Below are positions 56,090 to 64,000 of a DNA stretch of 64,000 bases, in pieces. The notes beneath the pieces are model-generated. The model made no database searches, was not told where the DNA came from, and saw nothing but the letters and a program-made list of their open reading frames with translations. The stretch spans positions 963,001 through 1,027,000 of the forward strand of contig JACEVL010001642.1 in assembly GCA_020284085.1 (NCBI GenBank), given 5' to 3'. The stretch comes from Aporrectodea caliginosa (lineage: Eukaryota; Annelida; Clitellata; Crassiclitellata; Lumbricidae). The first letter of the stretch is position 1. Every line of letters starts with the position of its first letter. The translations under genes and the position numbers were made by a program.

Positions 56090-57540
56090 AACATTTATAT
56101 AGCGCCGCTCAGAAATCAGCAGCGCTATTGACCTGCGTCAGTGCCTGAATTAGGAAACAAAAAGTCTTAAGACGTCTACGGAACTGAGAAGGAGAGAGGG
56201 CTAGTAACTCAAAACGAAGAGACTGGGGAAGAGAGTTCCAAACTGATGGGCCAACACGGGCAAAGCACCTAGAGTGGGCCGTAGCAGAGCGCATGCGAGG
56301 GACAACCATAAGGCCACGGGTCGAAGATCGCAAAGAGGCCCTCGCAGGTAAGGAGGAGACAAAGGTGCAAAAAGACCTCAGGTAGGATGGGGTCACCCCA
56401 ACAAGGCAGTTACGCATGAGGGAAAGGATTTTGAAGTTTACCCGCTGTTGGATAGGAAGCCAGTGAAGAGTATCCCGAATATAGCTTGAGATATGAGCAA
56501 ACTTTGGAATGGCGCCTATAAGCCGAGCAGCTGCATTAAGAATAGACTGGAGTTTGTGAGTATTAGAGGCGGAGAGTCCAATGTATGCAGCGTTCCCAAA
56601 GTCAACCCGAGTGCAGATCAAGGCATGGATCAGAGTAGTAATGGCATGCAGTGAAAGAGAGCTGCGAATGGAACGTAGTTGGCGTAGATGGTAGAAGCAA
56701 GATCTGGAAACCGAGTTGACCTGGTCAGTAAAAGAAAGGGAAGGATCCAAGACAATTCCCAGGTCACGAACAGAAGAGGAGAAGTGGATGTGGGGGAATC
56801 TGAGATGAAGGGAAACAGTATCAATCTTATTGAGCTGAAGACGGCCACCAAGCCATATGAATTGTGTCTTGTCAGGATTCAGCCGCAGGCGATTAGAAGA
56901 GAGCCATTCATCTATGGCAGAGGAAGCCTCTAACAACCGCTCTACCATTTGAACAGCAGAAGATGCTGGGCCATGTAAAAAGGCCTGGGTATCGTCAGCA
57001 AATTGATGGGAAGAGACCCCAAACAGTTGGAAAATACCTCCAAGGTCTGAGGTGTACAGAACAAATAGTAGAGGAGCAAGAACAGAGCCCTGAGGAAGAC
57101 CATAGGGGACAGTGACCCAAGGAGTGCGGTTTGAACCAAAGACCACGGATATAGTCCTATCAGTAAGAAAAGATTGGAACCATAGGAGAGCCCTGTCCGT
57201 GATGCCAAAAGAATTAGATAGCCGGCTAAGGAGGATGGAATGGTCTACTGTGTCGAATGCTGCGCTGATGTCATACAAGGCGAGCAAAGTAACATGACCT
57301 TGGTCGAGGGCTTGGAAGACATCAGTAATAAGCCTGAGCAGGAGAGTTTCAGTAGAGTGAAATTTCCTGAAACCGGATTGAAATGAAGGCATAAGGGAGT
57401 TGGAGTCGAGGTAGTGAACTAGTTGGAAAGCGATACATTTTTCCAGGAGCTTGGAAAGGAAAGAGAGGTTAGAAATAGGCCTAAAATTGGAGGGAGAGTT
57501 GGGGTCTAATCCCTGCCGCTTCATTAATAATAGGGATCGT
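56090..57540 (-). mobile_element. CR1/L2-like LINE, 5' truncated, 3' end complete
   Basis: Carries the RT ORF described next and ends, on the minus strand, GCTGATTTCTGAGCGGCGCT ATATAAATG. The endonuclease and 5' part are absent. Confidence 0.85.
56109..57524 (-). CDS. LINE reverse transcriptase (CR1/L2 clade), 5' truncated ORF
   Basis: 471 residues with no stop: NFRPISNLSFLSKLLEK, ALYDISAAFDTVDHSILL, GLPQGSVLAPLLF, catalytic FADD near residue 175, then LHWLPIQQRVNFKIL and RCFARVGPSVWNSLP near the end. The frame opens upstream of the annotated Met (RSLLLMKRQG), so the ATG is internal and not the original start. It lacks the apurinic endonuclease domain. Unbroken frame, so relatively young. 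Confidence 0.88.
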   Translation of the reverse strand: MKRQGLDPNSPSNFRPISNLSFLSKLLEKCIAFQLVHYLDSNSLMPSFQSGFRKFHSTETLLLRLITDVFQALDQGHVTLLALYDISAAFDTVDHSILLSRLSNSFGITDRALLWFQSFLTDRTISVVFGSNRTPWVTVPYGLPQGSVLAPLLFVLYTSDLGGIFQLFGVSSHQFADDTQAFLHGPASSAVQMVERLLEASSAIDEWLSSNRLRLNPDKTQFIWLGGRLQLNKIDTVSLHLRFPHIHFSSSVRDLGIVLDPSLSFTDQVNSVSRSCFYHLRQLRSIRSSLSLHAITTLIHALICTRVDFGNAAYIGLSASNTHKLQSILNAAARLIGAIPKFAHISSYIRDTLHWLPIQQRVNFKILSLMRNCLVGVTPSYLRSFCTFVSSLPARASLRSSTRGLMVVPRMRSATAHSRCFARVGPSVWNSLPQSLRFELLALSPSQFRRRLKTFCFLIQALTQVNSAADF

Positions 57541-57913
57541 TGTGCTATAATAGAACGGAATTCAGCTGCCGATTAGTTAATGGTATTATAGCAGTCCTTT
57601 CTCATCGAATTGAACGGTCCTGGTAATGCTATAAGATATCGCAAAACACTGGTTTCTACTAAATTAATAAACAAAATACACACCTTTAATTATGTACCTT
57701 CAAAGTACTATATAAGTTTGTCAGGCACGTTCAATTACAATTATCTGTTAAGCGGTACGTTGAACTCCAAAATCCATTGACCGATAGATGAAACAAACTT
57801 ACAAAAGGCCAATAAAATCCCCACTACCCAGTGGTAATGCCAGTCCCAAGATGGAAAAGGAGGAGGGTGACGCTCTATCATCTTTGTTATGACAAAGCGT
57901 CGTTAAAGAGTAA

Positions 57914-58170
57914 CTAAGCAAAAGTTTCATCTTCCACTCGCCTTGTCCTGACCCAGGGCTTCTTGTGCATCCTGAGTCCCTGTCCCCAGGGATCGTGTTT
58001 CTCCGAGGCCACTGGTAAACCGCCCCGCTCCTTGGCTAGCTCCTCAGCGATCGCTCGGATGTGGTAGTATTCGAATCCACAACAGCCGCCGATGTAGCGG
58101 ACACCGAGGTCGTAGGCATCTCGTGCGTACTTCTGGATGTCCCAACGAGTACGGATACGGGATTCGAGAC
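57914..58170 (-). CDS. BHMT: Betaine-homocysteine S-methyltransferase, single exon found
   Basis: The enzyme transfers a methyl group from betaine to homocysteine, giving methionine and dimethylglycine. After a TCTTAG acceptor (phase needs one base from the previous exon) the minus strand encodes [20 protein letters not shown] and [20 protein letters not shown], ending [20 protein letters not shown] and TAG. The Cys-Cys pair is two of the three zinc ligands of BHMT; the third, in an upstream exon, was not found. Vertebrate BHMT continues about 50 residues past the PWVR motif (dimerisation arm), so this is either a shortened C-terminus, read-through past a missed donor (for example TGG|GTCAGG), or a gene remnant. 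Upstream exons would lie right of 58170, in repeat-filled DNA or beyond the window. Confidence 0.85.
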
Positions 58171-58249
58171 CTAAGACGAAAAGGTATCTGATAGAGATAT
58201 TTGTTGCAATCGTATAATTATAGTCACTGACTGGCTAGCTGAATGGCTG

Positions 58250-58380
58250 ATTGGCTGACTGACTGACTGACTGACTCATTCATTCATTCGTTAATTCATT
58301 CATTCGTTCATTCATTCGTTCGTTAATTCATTCATGTGCTGATTCGATTATGTTAGTTAATTAATTTGTTAATACATTAA
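58250..58380. repeat. Degenerate GACT and ATTC microsatellite
   Basis: GACTGACTGACTGACT followed by TTCATTCATTCGTTAATTC-type repeats, inside the presumed BHMT intron. Confidence 0.85.
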
Positions 58381-58389
58381 TTAACTTAA

Positions 58390-59010
58390 CAGCGTGCTGG
58401 GCGTGACGCGGTTCCGATTACTACTTCGGGAACTGACAAGGGTCTCCAGCATGGTCATCTTGGGCGTTACAATAAATGAAGCTTTGAGTTTCGAGGCACA
58501 CGTCACCCGTCACCCGTATGTGTTGTCAGGCCAGACAATCGCTGTATGCCTTGCGCATCCTCGTGGCGCATGGTCTTTCAGGCCCTATGCTATACGACGT
58601 GGTTCGTGCTACAACGGTGGCCCGAATGCTCTATGCTGCTCCGGCTTGGTGGGGGTTTGCAGGGCAACAAGAAAAGAACCGCCTTCAGTCGGCGATGCGG
58701 CGTCTGATTCGTCTGCGGTACCTGCCAGAGGACAGTCCATCATTTGAACATCTTTGCAACACTGCTGACTCACGCCTCTTCTCTGCGGTCTTGAGAAACC
58801 CGGGGCATGTACTCTATGGGCTACTCCCCAAAAGCCGCTCCCCTACTCCCTGCGCCCGAAATTACATGACCGTTTTATTCCACAAGCGGACAACCTCACA
58901 CGCAGATCGTTTATAATAAGAATCTTATACTCTGCATAAATGTATGTACACCAAAGTTCGAATATGCAATTGGTTCAATAAAGAATAAACTTACTTACTT
59001 TACTTACTTA
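58390..59010 (+). pseudogene. LINE RT C-terminal part with (TTAC)n tail
   Basis: The frame at 58518-58916 carries LYDVVRATTVARMLYAAPAW WGF and FEHLCNTADSRLFSAVLRNP GHVLYGLLP, a C-terminal region of RT proteins. An upstream frame (58394-58510) contains VTRFRLLLRELTRVSSMVIL GVTI, the usual segment just after the RT core, in another frame, so the copy is frameshifted. Ends TTCAATAAAGAATAAACTTA CTTACTTTACTTAC. Confidence 0.75.
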
Positions 59011-59404
59011 TAGCGCATGAAATATTAAGCTTGAATTAAACACCGTTAATAAGATATTGATTGCATTATATTAACCGTCGGTTGAGTAGGGTAACTGTGC
59101 GCACTGATAGACTTTGCATTACGAAGTCGCAGTCTTGGGGATTACACAAGAAATTGATAAACATTAGATTCTAAGTCTGGCGCAAAAAACTATACAGCTA
59201 AGGGCACGGGCCCGTGGGGCCAATTTTGACCCCATATATATATATATATTAGTCTAGCACAATGCAGCCTTAAATTGCGTTGTATATCAGTTGAGAAATC
59301 AAGTGTTTAACGACATCTTGTATCTGACACGGCCGTTGACGTCACTTTTACCTACTTTTTTCAGGAAAGGTACTTGAGCTCAGCTTATTGATTTAGGTAT
59401 GCAT

Positions 59405-60255
59405 TAGGGGTCTGCGGGTATACCCGTACCCGCGGGTTTATACCCGACCCGTACCCGCGGGTCGGGTACGGGTCGGGTAGACATTTTACGGGTCGGGTCG
59501 GGTACGGGTAGGAGCATTACGGGTACGGGTATACCCGGTTTTACCCGTACCGAACTGAAGTTTTGGCGTTACATGTAATTGTGAGTCTTGCACCTTCAAA
59601 GACTTATCATAATGGCGGTATCCAGTCTAAGTACGATATCCTTGTTTTGACCTATGTCCGTGCGCCTTAGTGAGCTTGACATTCATTTATAGATGCTCAA
59701 TTTAAAGTTACAAAATGGCTTGTTTCAATTAGCACAATCCAATCGTAGTGTTTTACATATCATCTCATCTCATCCGAGTTTCAGGCCCGACAATCGGGGT
59801 CAGAGGTCGCTGACGCCGACCCTGGCAGTTCAGCAGCCGTGTTTTCTTTAAAACAGGTTGATGCAGTTACAGTAGTTGAGGCTAGGAATAGTTGAAACAC
59901 CAAGTCTGTCACCCCTTTCCATCTGATAAATAAACTATTCAAATAGCGGTATTTTGCGGTATTAATAATATTATTATTATTACTATTACTATTACTGTGA
60001 TCATCACCATGATCGTCAGACTATTATTATTACTACCACATGCTTTGTAAGACCATTGGACTGGTAGGGACTGGAATTATGGGAAGTCCTATTAATTACG
60101 TGTCGGGTAGGCCTACAGTACGGGTACGGGTATACCCGCGGGTACAGGTCGGGTTGGGTAGTAATTTCGAGTACAGGTCGGGTACGGGTACGGGTAGCAG
60201 TCCTGTGTTACGGGTACGGGTCGGGTAGCAAAAATGCTCTACCCGCAGACCTCTA
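59405..60255. mobile_element. hAT-type non-autonomous transposon with GGGTA-rich ends
   Basis: 851 bp, exact 8-bp target duplication GTATGCAT (59397-59404 and 60256-60263). TIRs TAGGGGTCTGCGGGTA and, inverted, TAGAGGTCTGCGGGTA. Both subterminal regions (about 150 bp) consist of clustered GGGTACGGGT / ACCCGTACCC words in both orientations. The centre is AT-rich and lacks a transposase frame. Confidence 0.92.
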
Positions 60256-60507
60256 GTATGCATAGTTGAGGCTACGTAGAACTCTAATAGTTTCTGCTTA
60301 TAATAGCTCCGCGACAAAACAAACGTGATTTGCGTCACCCTCTCCATCTAGGCTTCAAACTGGCACCACCTGACAATGACTGCGTGCACTGTAGCTTACT
60401 TGGCCAGAGAGTGGTGGCAATTGTCACCACCACTGTAAAAGGTGTTTTCACCAGACTCCACCGTCACAGTACAAAGTAACGTCTGTGCGGTAAAGACTGT
60501 TGCTGGC

Positions 60508-60841
60508 CAGTGTTTAATCTAGACGTCTCTGGGGGGGTAAAGTTCCCCCAGGATTGAGTTTCCCCCAGAAAAATTAAAGACATGTAATTTTGTAGAATAT
60601 TGTCTTGGAAAACTCTCGATACTACCCCCCTCGAAAATTCTTGGAAAATTGTTGTTATTACCCCTTGAAAATGCTTGGAAAATTCTCGTTACTACCCCCT
60701 CGAAAATTTGTGGACAAATTTGTGAACTCTTGTTTTTGATAACACTCGTCACTACCCCCCGGTCGTCAACTTTTATAATAAGCTGGATACCCCCAGAACC
60801 CTCAATTCCCCCCGACAGCAAGGGGACTAGATTAAACACTG
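60508..60841. mobile_element. TIR MITE with 9-bp target duplication
   Basis: 334 bp, perfect 15-bp inverted repeats CAGTGTTTAATCTAG, flanked by GTTGCTGGC at 60499-60507 and 60842-60850. The interior is rich in CCCCC/GGGGG and repeats TTGGAAAATTCTCG-like segments. No transposase. Nine bp fits Mutator-type insertion; 8 bp (hAT) plus one chance match is the alternative. Confidence 0.88.
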
Positions 60842-61041
60842 GTTGCTGGCATAGGTCGGTTTTCACGTTACATAGCAATCACTGAATGCAGACCTTCACA
60901 ATCAATCAATCAATCAATCAATCATTTATTTCTGTAACGATAAGAAGAGAAAACGAACAAATGAAACAATAGGGTATCGGTTTGTATACTGGCTACACGG
61001 AGGACCAGAAGTTATCACAAATATCTTTATGACTGTTTTGT

Positions 61042-61306
61042 GGGGCGCATTGGTGTAGGGGTATGTTCGGTGCCTTACAACCGGAGGGTTGCGGGTTCGA
61101 ATCCATCTCAAGGGGTATGTTTGGTGCCTTGCAGCCGGAGGGTTGCGGGTTCGAATGTACCTCAAGCCGTCGCGTAGGGACCCTGGGCAAGTCCTTTGCT
61201 CGCAATTGCTCATGCGCTTCGGTGTGAAACTCCGATTCAGTGTCCGCGCTGTAGTCGGGAGCGCCTCTGAGTAGAAATCTTGAAAGGGCGCTATATAAAT
61301 ATCTGA
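61042..61306 (+). mobile_element. SINE family B (copy 3) with duplicated head
   Basis: Head 61042-61109 (GGCGCATTGGTGTAGGGGTA TG, box B GGGTTCGAATCC) is immediately repeated in part (GGGGTATGTTTGGTGCCTTG ... box B), then the usual core and AAAGGGCGCTATATAAATAT C with a GAATGAATG tail. It therefore has two box B elements. Confidence 0.88.
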
Positions 61307-61309
61307 AAT

Positions 61310-62555
61310 GAATGAATGAATGACTGTTTGCTCTAATGGGAGCTTTATGTGTTGTTGATGGACATTAAATATTTGATGCGAGAGTTTTTATGACCAGCTG
61401 ATGATATGCAACCATTAAATCTTCAGTCTGAAAATGATTATATATTATGAAGTGTTCGAGCAAAATTATGATCAACAGTTACTTTCGCAAACAATGCAAG
61501 TGCTGTCATTACACATCTTTGAAACACTTTCACCATCGCTATATATCTTGATCAGCCGTTAATGGCGTTAACTTCTGAATCATATTCGGCATTGGATACA
61601 TTAGCCAATTCACGGTGAAAATTGCACAAAATTATAAAAAAAATAGAAGGGTGCAAAGCATGCGAAGAAGAAGGAGAATGCGAAGAATGAGAAGAAGAAT
61701 GAGAGTAAGAATGCAGGCTGATAGAAAATGATGAGTTAGGGGCATTAGCGTCGCCACAAGGGGGGGCAGGGGGGCAGCTGCCCCCAACCCTGGTCAAGAT
61801 GGGTCCTGGGATTCGTGCAAATCCGGTGAGTTTTTTTAGGGGGGTACCCTATGTGGTCTGTGATTTAACATTTTACATTGAATGTCCTATTCTCCTCTTT
61901 CAAAGTTTGTTTTCTTTTCAAAGACTAATCACTAATCAACAGGTGACGGATTGTGCTTTACACAAAATATACAGAAGAATAGGGAAAAGTCCAATGTTGT
62001 TTATCTCTCCTATTCGTAGTATGTGCAAGGCCGGAGCTGGCGCAGGGCCTCCGGGCGCCTACCCATGGTCTCCGACCCATAGGCCCATAGGTCCAACCCC
62101 AGCTTATGGCCCAAAACCGATTTTAGGTTGTCTCAATGAAGGTTGCATTATTTTCAAGTAGGCCTGAGCAGAGCGCATTTTTGAACAGGGGCCCATGGTC
62201 CCCGGCCACCTGAAATTCACGCACCCCTATAATATTATACCTGAGTGTACCACAACAACTCAACACAGACCGACACAGCTTCAACCCTAAACAGGAAGTC
62301 ATTGCCACGAGCATAGGCCTATAGAGTATAGACGATAAACAGATGTCAGCTGTCAAAACACATTTATCTTTCGGTCAAAATCATTAATCTTGATTAGGAA
62401 CTGGCAACAACTGAACGACGAAACAGGAACTCTTATCATGTGGTTGGCCACTACTGTATATTAAAAACATTATAGACCTACATATTATGCACTGTGATAT
62501 AGGCCTATAACGCTGTGTTGACTAAAGTCCTGTATGTAAATATAAAGAAGATCTG
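61310..62555. other. No gene recognised
   Basis: Mostly unremarkable DNA. A GC-rich stretch at 61740-61860 (GGGGGGGCAGGGGGGCAGCT) and one at 62025-62220, with CCATGGTC / GGGGCCCATGGTCCCC words in opposite orientation, could be ends of a further DNA element. No target duplication could be assigned. Confidence 0.35.
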
Positions 62556-63067
62556 TATACTGGATGGGTGGATGGACGGATGTATGGATGGATCGACGGA
62601 ATGATCGATGAACGGACGGATGGATGGATGGATGGATGGATGGATGGATGGACGGATGTATGGATGGATCGACGGAATGATCGATGGATGGATGGATGGA
62701 TCGACGGAATGATCGATGAACGGATGAACGGACGGATGAACGGATGAACGGACGGATGGATGGATGGATGGATGGATGGATGGATGGATGGATGGATGGA
62801 TGGATGAACAGATGAACGGACGGATGAACGGACGGATGAACGGATGAACGGACGGATGAACGGATGAACGGACGGATGGATGGATGGATGGATGGATGGA
62901 TCGACGGAATGATCGATGGATGGATCGACGGAATGGATCGATGGATGGATCGATGGATGGATGGACGGAATGATCGATGGAATGATGGATGGATGGATGG
63001 ATCGATGGAATGGATGGATGGAATGATGGATGGATGGATGGATGGATGGATGGATGGATGGATGGAT
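62556..63067. repeat. (GGAT)n-derived array with GACGGAATGATC interspersions
   Basis: About 510 bp of GGATGGATGG runs broken by GGATCGACGGAATGATCGAT and GGATGAACGGACGGATGAAC modules, giving a secondary periodicity. The HPSIHPS-type frames on the minus strand are artefacts of the period. Confidence 0.95.
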
Positions 63068-63604
63068 GACAAAACAACACAAGCTAACAGTAGGCCTATG
63101 CTCTGTATACACATAATTATAGCCTACAATATAATATCATACATAATTATTCAGGGCATTTTAGAGTTAGAAAAATGTTTTTACCTTAAAATGTCGGATT
63201 GGCGATAAAGTCTTTATATTCGTCTGGTTCTTTGCATGGTCTTAATAATAGCTTACTCGCACTGACCACGAAAAACGGGTGTTGTTATTTGTACCCATTT
63301 TTATAGCAAAGAGGTTTTTAATCTGTTATCACTTGAATATAATTATAATCAGCAGCACAGAACGAACGCGGATCTAAAACAGTCAGACTCTTCAGTTCAA
63401 ACGACGGGCAGAGACTAACTTGACAGGCCGAAGCGTCGTGGTTGCATCGACAGCCACATTCCAATACGCCCGCGTTGTCCTAGTTTCACTGTGAGCGGGC
63501 ACTTTGGAATTTGACGGGCGCGTTGGTATGTTAGGCCTTTAGGCAATGGACTAGAAGTTAGGCAACAGTTGCTGAGTTAATCGCTAGAGTTCGCTAGCCT
63601 ACGG

Positions 63605-63868
63605 TCCAAGTTCATGCATATCTTGGGAAAAATCCCAAGTTCACGAAAATCTTGGGAAATCCCAAGTTCATGCATATCTTGGGAAAAATCCCAAGTTCAC
63701 GAAAATCTTGGGAAAAATCCCAAGTTCACGAAAATCTTGGGAAATCCCAAGTTCATGCATATCTTGGGAAAAATCCCAAGTTCACGAAAATCTTGGGAAA
63801 TCCCAAGTTCATGCATATCTTGGGAAAAATCCCAAGTTTGTGGAAATCTTGGGAAATCTTGGGAAATC
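63605..63868. repeat. Palindromic minisatellite
   Basis: Alternating 26-29-bp units: CCCAAGTTCATGCATATCTT GGGAAA or CCCAAGTTCACGAAAATCTT GGGAAA, with or without an extra AAT. The junctions CTTGGGAAATCCCAAG and CTTGGGAAAAATCCCAAG are perfect inverted repeats. Confidence 0.93.
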
Positions 63869-64000
63869 CCATATGCTATTGGGTAATATTAAGGGAAAAA
63901 AGGGGTGCTCACACATATATTTTTTTAATTTCGTAAAAATGGGGCCGTGGGCGTTAGGGGTTCTGTAGCAGCAGCATCGTTAGCAGTATCAGTCCAGCAT
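63869..64000. other. Right edge, nothing recognised
   Basis: Short unique stretch to the window end; no signal seen. Confidence 0.4.

Noticed and set aside
55780..56094. 104-residue minus-strand frame (MPAEPPTWIYAFLDDS... region)
   Set aside because: Not recognisably related to any family and overlaps repeat-rich DNA next to a LINE 3' end. No splice or start context strong enough to call an exon.
61740..62240. Further DNA transposon with GC-rich opposed ends
   Set aside because: Opposed CCATGGTC/GGGGCCCATGG words are present, but termini and target duplication could not be defined.
62485..63114. Proteins of 190-209 residues rich in HPSIHPS
   Set aside because: Direct translations of the GGAT array in three frames at once; not genes.

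Overview
This is eukaryotic, metazoan nuclear DNA. Genes are split by GT-AG introns, and most of the window is transposon-derived or tandemly repeated. The recognisable host genes are animal genes: an acid sphingomyelinase and a betaine-homocysteine methyltransferase. An intact Gmr1-like LTR retrotransposon, a group described from deuterostomes, together with the SINE/LINE mix, suggests an invertebrate deuterostome such as an echinoderm, hemichordate or cephalochordate. The species cannot be fixed from the sequence.

Host genes, all on the minus strand: (1) 1104-4000, the first two coding exons of a lysine/acidic-repeat protein that runs off the left edge. Exon 1 resembles the N-terminus of ABCF1 or eIF5B; the identity is open. 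(2) 29384-37931, twelve phase-consistent exons of an acid sphingomyelinase (SMPD1 type). The catalytic domain and C-terminus are complete; the exons for the signal peptide and first half of the saposin domain were not found. (3) 57914-58170, one exon of betaine-homocysteine methyltransferase with the zinc-binding Cys-Cys pair. No other exon of it was found.

Layout: 0-5 kb, gene 1, a small TIR element and a cluster of TAA-tailed SINE/LINE insertions. 5.55-21.3 kb, a satellite of roughly 8.9 kb with a 27-bp unit (about 330 copies), split at 9093-15923 by a complete LTR retrotransposon (identical 481-bp LTRs, 5-bp target duplication, one 1823-aa gag-pol ORF with integrase before reverse transcriptase). 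21.36-24.88 kb, a full-length-looking non-LTR retrotransposon with a restriction-like endonuclease, flanked on both sides by (TAA)n as in Dong/R4 elements. 25-29 kb, LINE and SINE debris. 29.4-37.9 kb, SMPD1 with SINEs, a hAT-type MITE and a palindrome in introns. 38-60 kb, gene-poor DNA carrying many copies of an unclassified short dispersed repeat, a second, 5'-truncated TAA-associated retrotransposon (48.8-51.0 kb), CR1/L2-like LINE copies and the BHMT exon. 59.4-64 kb, two TIR elements with clean target duplications, a SINE, a GGAT array and a palindromic minisatellite.

The main biological interest is how the elements relate to each other. SINE families carry the same 3' ends as LINEs in the same window. 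(TAA)n tracts act as a landing hub in which insertions nest. The LTR element sits inside the satellite and has tRNA T-arm-like tandem units beside its primer-binding site. Most short open frames in the satellite and microsatellites are artefacts of periods divisible by three.
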